Source: Clostridiales bacterium (GTDB lineage: Bacteria; Bacillota; Clostridia; Lachnospirales; WQUN01). Taken from it: DNA of 5,498 nt. The position numbers were made by a program, and so were the translations under genes. The notes under the pieces are model-generated. The model made no database searches and was not told where the DNA came from. It worked only from the letters and a program-made list of their open reading frames with translations. Positions 1-5,498 of the stretch are shown here, in pieces (the first letter of the stretch is position 1; every line of letters begins with the position of its first letter). The stretch spans positions 1-5,498 of the forward strand of contig JAIRVD010000082.1 of assembly GCA_031254075.1 (NCBI GenBank), read 5' to 3'.

Positions 1-507
1 CAATGCGTGGATTTTATGCAAGGAACACTTTTCGTAAACGCACAACTTTTAAGGGATTACGACAAAGGCGGCTACTACTTCCAAGAAACAACGAAAAACA
101 ATGAGGTTCGAAAAATAACGCCGGCTTCGTTTGTTATGACGGCATTAAAAAAGAATAAGGTCAAGCAAATGGAAGCAAGATTGTTTGCGGGTTCTGCGTG
201 GACGGAAAGCGATTTTGTTTTCACAAATGCACTTGGTGAACATCTCAAGCACGTTACCGTATACAAGGGGTTTAAGCGCGTAATGGCTGATTTGGGTATT
301 CCTTCGGCACGCTATCACGACTTGCGTCATTCTTATGCCGTGTCTGCACTTCAAGCAGTGGACGATGTTAAGACGGTGCAAGAAAATTTAGGACATCACA
401 CCGCCGCCTTTACCTTAGACGTTTACGGGCATGTAACCGAGCAAATGAAAAAAGAGAGTGCCAAACGAATGGATTCATTCATAAGCGGTATTCAGCGCGG
501 GATATAA
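1..507 (+). CDS. Tyrosine recombinase (phage/ICE integrase), C-terminal part, 5' end outside window
   Basis: This is the catalytic end of a site-specific tyrosine recombinase, which cuts and rejoins DNA at attachment sites to insert or excise a mobile element. The frame is open from base 1, so the gene begins upstream; the GTG at 7 is probably not a real start. Numbering from that GTG, the beta-hairpin lysine is probably K30 in TKNNEVRKI, the HxxR box is H104-R107 (HDLRH), the second histidine is H130 (LGHHT) and the nucleophile is Y140 (LDVYGH). The first catalytic arginine and the arm- and core-binding domains would lie outside the window. The last six catalytic-domain elements are in the expected order with no frameshift, so this end looks intact. 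It faces the 3' end of a tRNA-Ser gene 88 bases downstream, the usual layout for an integrase next to its own attachment site. Assignment to the family is secure; the type of element (prophage, ICE or island) cannot be told. Confidence 0.95.
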   Translation, partial: QCVDFMQGTLFVNAQLLRDYDKGGYYFQETTKNNEVRKITPASFVMTALKKNKVKQMEARLFAGSAWTESDFVFTNALGEHLKHVTVYKGFKRVMADLGIPSARYHDLRHSYAVSALQAVDDVKTVQENLGHHTAAFTLDVYGHVTEQMKKESAKRMDSFISGIQRGI

Positions 508-513
508 ATCTGC

Positions 514-534
514 AAGGGGTAAGTTAAGGGGTAA
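514..534. repeat. Two direct copies of AAGGGGTAA between integrase and tRNA
   Basis: The 9-base word AAGGGGTAA occurs at 514-522 and again at 526-534, a 12-base period, a few bases after the integrase stop codon. Short direct repeats between an integrase gene and its attachment core are often arm-type binding sites for the integrase N-terminal domain. That role is inferred only from position and repetition; chance duplication is possible. Confidence 0.5.
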
Positions 535-554
535 AATTAAAAACAGCACATAGA

Positions 555-589
555 AAAACCCTCGAAAATACAGTATTTTCGAGGGTTTT
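555..589. terminator. Bidirectional intrinsic terminator (perfect 35-base palindrome)
   Basis: Bases 555-571 and 573-589 are exact reverse complements (17 bp around A572; in RNA the tip would open to a loop of three or more bases). The stem contains CCCTCG/CGAGGG. On the plus strand it ends in TTTTATATTT, which suits termination of the integrase transcript. On the minus strand it ends in GGGTTTTTCTA, which suits termination of the tRNA-Ser transcript and perhaps of the whole tilS-to-tRNA series. It would insulate the chromosomal operon and the mobile element from each other. Confidence 0.88.
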
Positions 590-595
590 ATATTT

Positions 596-625
596 CGGAG
601 ATGAGGAGATTTGAACTCCTGCGCC
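596..625. other. Probable integration boundary (att core in the 3' part of tRNA-Ser)
   Basis: The integrase gene ends 88 bases from the 3' end of the tRNA-Ser and points toward it. Tyrosine recombinases commonly use the T-arm and 3' acceptor strand of a tRNA gene as attB, and the element then rebuilds the tRNA 3' end on insertion. The core is therefore expected within about the last 30 bases of the tRNA, with the element to the left. The exact core cannot be defined because the other end of the element is not in the window. Confidence 0.45.
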
Positions 626-684
626 GCTATTAACGACCTACACACTTTCCAGGCGTGCCCCTTAAACCGCTTGGGTACATCTCC
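596..684 (-). tRNA. tRNA-Ser, anticodon GGA
   Basis: Read on the minus strand, the 7-bp acceptor stem pairs perfectly (GGAGATG at 684-678 with CATCTCC at 603-597). It is followed by T8-A9, a 3-bp CCC/GGG D stem and an anticodon stem CACGC/GTGTG that holds the loop CTGGAAA. The anticodon GGA (648-650) reads the serine codons UCC and UCU. A long class II variable arm is present (GTCGTT pairing with AGCGGC with wobbles), as expected for serine. The T arm is AGGAG-TTCAAAT-CTCCT. The discriminator base is G (596), the serine identity base. CCA is not encoded and must be added after transcription. The gene starts 28 nt after the stop of the upstream CDS on the same strand, so it may be co-transcribed with it. 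Its 3' end seems to serve as an integration site. Confidence 0.97.
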
Positions 685-712
685 AATGGGGTTTGATTAT
701 GCCGTGCGAATT

Positions 713-2254
713 TTAACTTATATTATTAGTATGCGCAAGTTCGTTTTGAATTATCGCGCGAAGTTGTCGTAAATAATCAATATAGACAAATTGATTTTCG
801 GTTATCATGGTTTCGATTTCGCTGAAAGAAACGAGTTTTGCGCCGGTGGTTTCGCCTTCTTGTAAAACGATGTCTTTTAAGTCGATATCTTGTTTAAAAA
901 GCCAAACGTCGAAAAAGACATTTTTCAACTTTCCCGTGACGATAATTTTTCCGTTTTCGGGTTGAAGGGTTAAACCTGTTTCTTCTTTTACTTCCTTAAC
1001 GGCGGCTGTCAGGCTTGAATCGCCTGCGACGGCGGAGCCGCCCGTGTTTTCCCACATGCCGGGGCTGCCTTTGTTTGGTGCGCGTTGTGTGATTAAAAGT
1101 TTGCCGTCACTTGTTAAAATCCAAATAAAAACGGTGAGTTTGTATTCGTCGGGTTTCATTTTATCGGCATCGCCGCGGCGAATCGTTCTGCCTGTGAGAC
1201 ATCTGTTTTCATCAAGAATATCCCATAATTCGTCTTTCGAATTTTGTGAATTAATCCAATGCTGTAAACGGTGAAAAAGCACGGGTAAAATTTGCGGACG
1301 ATACATTTTATCGGGGATTGAATCAAATAACGCTGTTTCGCACATTTCAAAATCGGGCATTTCGCCGAGTTCGTGAATATGAGCAAGAAAAACCTGTCCG
1401 TTGGCATAAATATTCGGCAGATGAACGGAATAATCAAATGCAGGTTCGATATCGAATTTCTTCGCGCCCGTTTCTTCAAAAAGCTCGCGCCGCGCGGAAT
1501 CAATAAGCGTTTCGCCCGTTTTAACTTTACCGCCTGCCGTTTCAAATGAATCGCGATTTTTATGGCGGCAATACAGCCATTTATTTTGATAACGCGCAAA
1601 AATTACATTATATTTGTACGCCTTTAACTCACCAAGCGGAAAAGTGCGAATCTCGCGGGGTGTATAATCGTTAATAATATACGGTTGAAACAAATCTATT
1701 TTTTCCATTCCGAAACAGCCGTTTTTGTTAAACTCCATTTTCACAACCCACGGCATAATATGTGCCATTTCCCAAAAATTTTCGAATACATAAGTCTTAT
1801 CATAATAATTTATTATCGTCGATAACGCCGTTCCGTGCGTTCCGATAACGATATTTTTTCCGCTGTATTGTTTCAGTACGTCTTCCAATGCACGTATATT
1901 TCGGGATTGCACCTCGGAAAGGCATTCGCCGTTTTCCAATTTAAAATTAAAATCACTCCATTGATTGCGCGAGTATGTTTCAAAATCACTTATCCATCCC
2001 AAGGATTCGGAGATTTTCCGCTCGCGGAAATCATCAATAAGAATAATCGGCAACCCGAAGCTTTCCGCAAAATCGCGAACTGTATCCGACGACCGCTTAA
2101 ACGGACTCGAAAGCACCGTGTCAATTTTCTTATCACGCAAAAACTCCGTGACAAAAGCACAATCACTCAAACCCTTTTCCGTCAAAGAATATGTAGCATC
2201 CTCGCCGGAACTTCTGTCCGGCTCGGCATGGCGAATGAAATATATTGTGGTCAT
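713..2254 (-). CDS. Three-domain protein: histidine phosphatase + two Nudix hydrolase domains
   Basis: A 513-residue soluble protein made of three enzyme domains that are usually found alone. Residues 1-~193 are a histidine phosphatase (phosphoglycerate mutase-like) domain with the RHA motif (R8, H9 the phospho-acceptor), SSPFKR (R54), E78 in the FRERK segment and the second histidine H140 in GTHG. Residues ~197-335 form Nudix domain 1, with a complete GX5EX7REUXEEXGU box at 242-264 (REL FEETGA end). Residues ~343-505 form Nudix domain 2, which resembles the isopentenyl-diphosphate isomerase-like/YfcD-type Nudix group (WDILDEN start, GMWENTGG). Its box at 406-428 has D412 for the first glutamate and K420 for the arginine, while the metal-binding EE pair (424-425) is kept. 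Nudix enzymes hydrolyse nucleoside diphosphates linked to another moiety; mycobacterial MutT1 also joins Nudix and histidine phosphatase domains, but in the opposite order. A role in nucleotide-pool cleaning is an inference. ATG is preceded by GGAG at 2266-2269, 11 nt away. It follows ftsH by 39 nt. Confidence 0.93.
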   Translation of the reverse strand: MTTIYFIRHAEPDRSSGEDATYSLTEKGLSDCAFVTEFLRDKKIDTVLSSPFKRSSDTVRDFAESFGLPIILIDDFRERKISESLGWISDFETYSRNQWSDFNFKLENGECLSEVQSRNIRALEDVLKQYSGKNIVIGTHGTALSTIINYYDKTYVFENFWEMAHIMPWVVKMEFNKNGCFGMEKIDLFQPYIINDYTPREIRTFPLGELKAYKYNVIFARYQNKWLYCRHKNRDSFETAGGKVKTGETLIDSARRELFEETGAKKFDIEPAFDYSVHLPNIYANGQVFLAHIHELGEMPDFEMCETALFDSIPDKMYRPQILPVLFHRLQHWINSQNSKDELWDILDENRCLTGRTIRRGDADKMKPDEYKLTVFIWILTSDGKLLITQRAPNKGSPGMWENTGGSAVAGDSSLTAAVKEVKEETGLTLQPENGKIIVTGKLKNVFFDVWLFKQDIDLKDIVLQEGETTGAKLVSFSEIETMITENQFVYIDYLRQLRAIIQNELAHTNNIS

Positions 2255-2293
2255 TTCATTTTCAACTCCAATAATTCAAACAATGATTGCACG

Positions 2294-4174
2294 CTATTCC
2301 AGCAACCCCGGCTGGTGCATACTTGGCGGAAGTATGTCCGGCGGGAACAGTGCGCGTACTTCGTCGCCCGATACGCGTTCTTTTTCGGTAAGAAGGTCTA
2401 CGAGATTATGGAGAACATCAATATGTGTTTCGATGATTGACAGAGCCTTGTTGTAAGCGTCTTCAACGATGCGTTTTATTTCCATGTCGATTTGGTCGGC
2501 TACTTGTTCGCCGTAGTTGCGAGTGTGTGCGAAGTCGCGTCCGAGGAAAACCTCTTCGTTGTCGTTTCCGAACTGAATCGGCCCGAGAACATCGCTCATG
2601 CCGTATTTTACAACCATATCTCGCGCAATGGATGTTGCGTGTTTGATGTCGGCTGCCGCGCCCGTCGTAACGTCTTTTATGATTAAATCTTCGGCGGCGC
2701 GTCCGCCGAGAGAGACGACAATGCTTTGCTCCATAAATTTTTTGCTCGGCATATTTCGTTCTTCGCCGGGATGACGCATCATATAACCGCCCGTGCGACC
2801 GGTCGGAATAATCGAAACCATGAAAACAGCGTCGATATCGGGCAGAACCTCTTGACAAATGGCGTGACCTGCTTCGTGATACGCAACCATCAGGCGTTCT
2901 TTTTCGGTAACGACGCGGGATTTTTTCTCTGTGCCGATGCCGACTTTAATATATGCCTTGCGAATGGATTCCATATCGACTTCAAGTTTATTATCTCGCG
3001 CGGCGAGCAACGCGGCTTCATTTAAAAGATTTTCCAAGTCGGCGGGAGTAAACCCTACCGTGGTTTGCGCAACCGTTTTCAGCGAAACGGCGGGGCTCAT
3101 TTGTTTTCCTTCGGCATGAACCTCAAGAACCGCCTCGCGTCCTTTGACGTCGGGTGGATTAACCGTGATGCGTCGGTCGAAACGCCCCGGGCGCAGAAGC
3201 GCGGGGTCAAGAATATCGGGACGGTTGGTTGCGGCAAGCACAATAACGCCCTCGTTTATTCCAAAACCGTCCATTTCTACCAAAAGCTGATTTAATGTTT
3301 GTTCGCGTTCGTCGTGACCGCCGCCGAGACCCGCTCCGCGTCTTCGTCCGACAGCGTCGATTTCATCAATAATAACAATGCTCGCGGGATTGCGTTTCGC
3401 TTGCTCGAATAAATCCCTGACGCGCGACGCGCCGACACCGACAAACATTTCCACGAAATCAGAACCGGAAATACTGTAGAACGGAACATTCGCTTCGCCC
3501 GCAACCGCGCGCGCAAGATATGTTTTTCCCGTACCCGGCGGCCCGACAAGCAAAACGCCGCGCGGAATTCTCGCGCCTATGTCTTGATATTTCTGCGGAG
3601 CCTTTAAAAAATCCACAATTTCCGCCAGTTCTTCTTTTTCTTCCTCAAGCCCCGCAACCTGTTTAAAACTTACTCTTCGTTTATCCTGTAACGCAACACG
3701 CACACGGCTTCTCCCAAAGTTCATCGGTCCGCGTCCGCCGGCACCACCATTCGCCTGCTGCATTACAAAAAAAATAATTACGATAAACACTGCCGATATC
3801 AATATTATCGGAAGCATTTGCGCAATCCAGCCCGGTCGGTTAGGCTCGTTTGCGTCCATCGTAATCTGATTTCCCGATTCCTGCATGTAATTATGCAAAT
3901 GCTCCATAAATATCGTAATATTCGGAATCTGCACCGTTTTCTTTTTTTCTTCTTCCAATTCAACATCCGCCGTGCCGACATTTAATATGTCATTGCTCGG
4001 CGTTATCGTTATGGCGTGAATATTTCCGCTCGCCAAATCCTGCATCAAATGCGCGTAGGTATACGGCTCTTCCGGCTCGGAAGGCTCAAACATCCGGAAA
4101 ATCACCAAAACTAAATAAATCATCAAAAATACCAGCATTAACAACGTAAAGCTTCGAAAGTGTTTCTGTTGCAC
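2294..4174 (-). CDS. ftsH: ATP-dependent membrane zinc metalloprotease FtsH
   Basis: A hexameric, membrane-anchored AAA+ protease that pulls out and degrades misassembled membrane proteins and short-lived regulators. At 626 residues it is close to the usual 610-650. A first membrane helix lies at about 8-27, an extracytoplasmic segment of about 90 residues follows, and a second helix is at about 119-138. The AAA+ module carries Walker A GPPGTGKT (211-218), the pore loop MFVG (243-246), Walker B with D270-E271, and the second region of homology with the arginine fingers R328 and R331 (RPGRFDR). The protease domain has the zinc site HEAGH (433-437), with D509 (AAADIKHA) as the likely third ligand. 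All catalytic residues are present. The start is GTG, supported by an excellent ribosome binding site 8 nt upstream. It lies 23 nt after hpt in the classic tilS-hpt-ftsH order. The C-terminal tail after the protease domain is short and proline-containing ([16 protein letters not shown]). Confidence 0.98.
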   Translation of the reverse strand: MQQKHFRSFTLLMLVFLMIYLVLVIFRMFEPSEPEEPYTYAHLMQDLASGNIHAITITPSNDILNVGTADVELEEEKKKTVQIPNITIFMEHLHNYMQESGNQITMDANEPNRPGWIAQMLPIILISAVFIVIIFFVMQQANGGAGGRGPMNFGRSRVRVALQDKRRVSFKQVAGLEEEKEELAEIVDFLKAPQKYQDIGARIPRGVLLVGPPGTGKTYLARAVAGEANVPFYSISGSDFVEMFVGVGASRVRDLFEQAKRNPASIVIIDEIDAVGRRRGAGLGGGHDEREQTLNQLLVEMDGFGINEGVIVLAATNRPDILDPALLRPGRFDRRITVNPPDVKGREAVLEVHAEGKQMSPAVSLKTVAQTTVGFTPADLENLLNEAALLAARDNKLEVDMESIRKAYIKVGIGTEKKSRVVTEKERLMVAYHEAGHAICQEVLPDIDAVFMVSIIPTGRTGGYMMRHPGEERNMPSKKFMEQSIVVSLGGRAAEDLIIKDVTTGAAADIKHATSIARDMVVKYGMSDVLGPIQFGNDNEEVFLGRDFAHTRNYGEQVADQIDMEIKRIVEDAYNKALSIIETHIDVLHNLVDLLTEKERVSGDEVRALFPPDILPPSMHQPGLLE

Positions 4175-4182
4175 GGCGCAAA

Positions 4183-4190
4183 CTCACCTC
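4183..4190 (-). promoter_or_regulatory. Strong ribosome binding site for ftsH
   Basis: On the minus strand GAGGTGAG stands 8 nt before GTG at 4174. It fits the 16S rRNA anti-Shine-Dalgarno well and decides the GTG as the start; the first membrane helix follows directly after a short basic N-terminus. Confidence 0.85.
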
Positions 4191-4197
4191 AATATTC

Positions 4198-4722
4198 TTA
4201 TAATTTAAGTATTCCCACAAACGGAAGGTTTCTATATCGCTGTGCGTAATCCAATCCATAGCCCACAACGAACTCATCGGGAATCGAAAATCCCAAATAC
4301 TCAATCTCAACAGAAACCTTGCGGCGCTCGGGTTTGTCCAAAAGCGCGCACAGCTTCACCGATGCCGCATTCTTTTGCAGCAAAAATTCTCGCAGTCGGT
4401 TTGCAGTATATCCCATATCCACAATATCCTCAACCAAAATAATGTTCTTCCCGCGAAAATCAATCTCGGGAAGGTACTCGAATCGAACCTCGCCCGAAGA
4501 TTCTGACTTATCGCCGTAACTCGACGCTTTGAGGAATTCTATTTCAATGGGCAAATCTATTTCCCGCGCAATGTCGGATAGAAAAATCGCCGCGCCTTTT
4601 AATGTGCCGAGCAAAACGATACCTTCCCCCGCATAATCGCGCGTGATTTGCGCCGCAAGCTCCTTCACGCGTGCCGCGATTTTTTCCGCGCTTAATAAAA
4701 TTTCTATGTTCTCGTAAATCAT
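4198..4722 (-). CDS. hpt: Hypoxanthine (hypoxanthine-guanine) phosphoribosyltransferase
   Basis: A purine salvage enzyme that joins hypoxanthine or guanine to PRPP, giving IMP or GMP and pyrophosphate; cytosolic. The chosen ATG gives 174 residues, within the usual 170-185. Visible motifs are the LKG loop (41-43, PRPP pyrophosphate binding), the flexible-loop SSYGD (67-71), the PRPP loop VEDIVDMGYT (97-106, with acidic pair E98-D99), LDKPERRK (128-135) containing the purine-contacting lysine K130, and the C-terminal VGYGLDYAQRYRNLP segment (153-167). One residue is unusual: M103 stands where most relatives have Thr or Ser in the D-T/S-G-x-T loop. The ATG overlaps the tilS stop as ATGA, implying translational coupling. 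A TTG 15 nt upstream keeps the frame but has a badly spaced ribosome binding site. In Bacillus subtilis this enzyme is encoded between tilS and ftsH as here. The gene is also called hprT. Confidence 0.97.
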   Translation of the reverse strand: MIYENIEILLSAEKIAARVKELAAQITRDYAGEGIVLLGTLKGAAIFLSDIAREIDLPIEIEFLKASSYGDKSESSGEVRFEYLPEIDFRGKNIILVEDIVDMGYTANRLREFLLQKNAASVKLCALLDKPERRKVSVEIEYLGFSIPDEFVVGYGLDYAQRYRNLPFVGILKL

Positions 4723-5498
4723 TGGATTGTCACCCAAATCCCTTGTTTTGATTCATATTTTGCGTTAACACGATTTTTTCCCGCCATAATCCATAAAATT
4801 TCGTCACCGTATGCAAGCAACGGAACACTGTCACGTTGTGATTTCGGAATTTTTTCATCAGTAAAATAATCCTGAATTTTTTTTGTGAAAATAATGCCTG
4901 CGGCGTTTTTTAAAGAAATTCTGTCGCCTGCACGCCGCGTCCGCAACACCAACGGCTGCGCATTCACGTTAATTTTATCACAGCAAAAACATTTCGCATA
5001 GGGCTTTTGCGGCTCGGAAACCGAATAAGATACCGTTACAGTTTTATTAATTTCCGGAATGAATGACGATGAATCTTTTAATTCATAAAAAAATTTTTGC
5101 AATGTCTTTTTTGCCGGCGAAAAAAAAATTAATTGTCTGTACTCCTTCGCGGCGATAACCCCGGGCAAATGAACCTCGCTCCCGGTCTGCGAATGTATCA
5201 ACTGCCGAACAATTTCAATATGCGCGGAGGTTATATTTGTAAATGCTTCGCTATTTATTTTTGAAATCACAAGCCGAATAACCCGCCTCGAAATCGCCGG
5301 GTGCAACGCAGTCAATTTTGCTATTTGCAAACCAATAATATCATCAACGCCGTCATTGCGGACTTGACCCGCAATCCCCCTTGTCGCGCATTCAAAAAAC
5401 GCCTCCCGCGCCTCCGTTTCAAGAAAATCACAATCTTCCCGCAAAAACTCAGCATTTTTTGCAATCGTCATCTTAACATTCGAGTTTATTTCTTTTTC
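4719..5498 (-). CDS. tilS: tRNA(Ile)-lysidine synthetase, C-terminal part, 5' end outside window
   Basis: TilS attaches lysine to C34 of the CAU-anticodon isoleucine tRNA, using ATP, so that it reads AUA instead of AUG. The visible 259 codons lack the N-terminal PP-loop ATPase domain. The frame stays open to the window edge, so the ATG at 5471 is internal; residue numbers here count from it. A middle segment is recognisable by LHPAISRRVIRLVI (56-69) and an HLPG turn (101-104). The TilS C-terminal domain follows, with LRTRRAGDRI (176-185), KKIQDYFTDEKIPKSQRDSV (197-216), VPLL (216-219) and ILWIMAGKNRVN (225-236). A Cys-rich spot, KCFCCDK (160-166), replaces what is often F-D-A-D-K in relatives. 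Residues 31-41 (RGIAGQVRNDG) are encoded by a small palindromic repeat. The TGA stop overlaps the hpt start as ATGA. The promoter of the series must be further upstream, outside the window. Confidence 0.93.
   Translation of the reverse strand, partial: EKEINSNVKMTIAKNAEFLREDCDFLETEAREAFFECATRGIAGQVRNDGVDDIIGLQIAKLTALHPAISRRVIRLVISKINSEAFTNITSAHIEIVRQLIHSQTGSEVHLPGVIAAKEYRQLIFFSPAKKTLQKFFYELKDSSSFIPEINKTVTVSYSVSEPQKPYAKCFCCDKINVNAQPLVLRTRRAGDRISLKNAAGIIFTKKIQDYFTDEKIPKSQRDSVPLLAYGDEILWIMAGKNRVNAKYESKQGIWVTIQ
4730..4735 (-). promoter_or_regulatory. Ribosome binding site deciding the hpt start
   Basis: On the minus strand GGGTGA lies 7 nt before the ATG at 4722, inside the last codons of tilS. 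This, with the ATGA overlap, supports the ATG rather than the in-frame TTG at 4737, whose only candidate site (AAGGGA) is one or two bases away. Confidence 0.75.
5352..5380. repeat. Small palindromic repeat element inside tilS
   Basis: ATTGCGG at 5355-5361 and CCGCAAT at 5369-5375 form a 7-bp stem with a 7-base loop (ACTTGAC), flanked by GTC on the left and CCCCC on the right. The word resembles a dispersed palindrome of the form GTCATTGCGGGCTTGACCC(GCAATCC) that I recall from several bacterial genomes, in intergenic DNA and sometimes in frame within genes. Here the G-to-A change at 5362 breaks the eighth pair. It encodes RGIAGQVRND of TilS in a linker before the conserved LHPAISRR segment. 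Whether it is dispersed in this genome cannot be seen; there is no second copy in the window. Confidence 0.6.

Noticed and set aside
7..9. GTG at 7 as a true start of a short 166-residue integrase
   Set aside because: The frame continues upstream to base 1 and the core-binding domain and first catalytic arginine would be missing; the gene is simply cut by the window edge.
696..701. CATAAT on the minus strand as a -10 box for tRNA-Ser
   Set aside because: The spacing to the tRNA 5' end (11 nt) would be possible, but no -35-like sequence is seen 16-18 bases upstream, and the region overlaps the end of the preceding gene; too weak to list.
1835..2456. Two long plus-strand open frames (1835-2440 and 1965-2456)
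   Set aside because: They lie opposite the phosphatase-Nudix gene and the end of ftsH, show no recognisable domain and run across the junction of two well-supported genes; they are reverse-strand shadows.
2437..3295. Several plus-strand and minus-strand frames of 60-130 codons within ftsH
   Set aside because: All overlap the unambiguous FtsH reading frame; the translations are low-complexity, Arg- or Ser-rich and unlike any family.
4720..4737. TTG at 4737 as start of hpt (179 residues)
   Set aside because: Its possible ribosome binding site is only one or two bases away, while the ATG at 4722 has GGGTGA at 7 nt and forms an ATGA overlap with tilS.
1..5498. CRISPR array, insertion sequence or defence/toxin system
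   Set aside because: No regularly spaced repeats, transposase, terminal inverted repeats or defence-family domains are visible; any cargo of the putative element is outside the window.

Overview
The window looks like chromosomal DNA of a member of the Bacillota (Firmicutes), probably a clostridium-like or related anaerobe. The main reason is the gene order tilS-hpt-ftsH, which is the same as in Bacillus subtilis and its relatives, together with strong GGAGG-type ribosome binding sites and GTG start use. Genus and species cannot be read from the sequence.

Right part (5498 down to 596, minus strand): one tightly packed gene series. It starts with the C-terminal part of tRNA(Ile)-lysidine synthetase (tilS, N-terminal half outside the window). 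This overlaps by ATGA with hypoxanthine phosphoribosyltransferase (hpt). Then come the membrane AAA+ zinc protease FtsH, 23 nt later, and a 513-residue protein, 39 nt later. The last protein joins a histidine phosphatase domain to two Nudix hydrolase domains. A serine tRNA with anticodon GGA begins 28 nt after it, on the same strand. All spacings are small enough for one transcript. The parts fit a housekeeping theme: tRNA maturation, purine salvage, membrane protein quality control and probably nucleotide-pool cleaning.

Left part (1 to about 596, plus strand): the C-terminal end of a tyrosine recombinase (integrase), pointing toward the 3' end of the tRNA-Ser gene. Between them lie two short direct repeats and a perfect 35-base palindrome that can act as a terminator on both strands. 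This is the usual layout of an integrative element (prophage, ICE or genomic island) inserted at the 3' end of a tRNA gene. Almost all of the element would lie to the left of the window.

The points most worth a second look are the three-domain phosphatase-Nudix-Nudix fusion placed after ftsH, a small palindromic repeat that appears to sit in frame inside tilS, and the tRNA-Ser integration boundary. No CRISPR array, insertion sequence or recognisable defence system is visible. No stretch longer than 300 bases lacks a gene.
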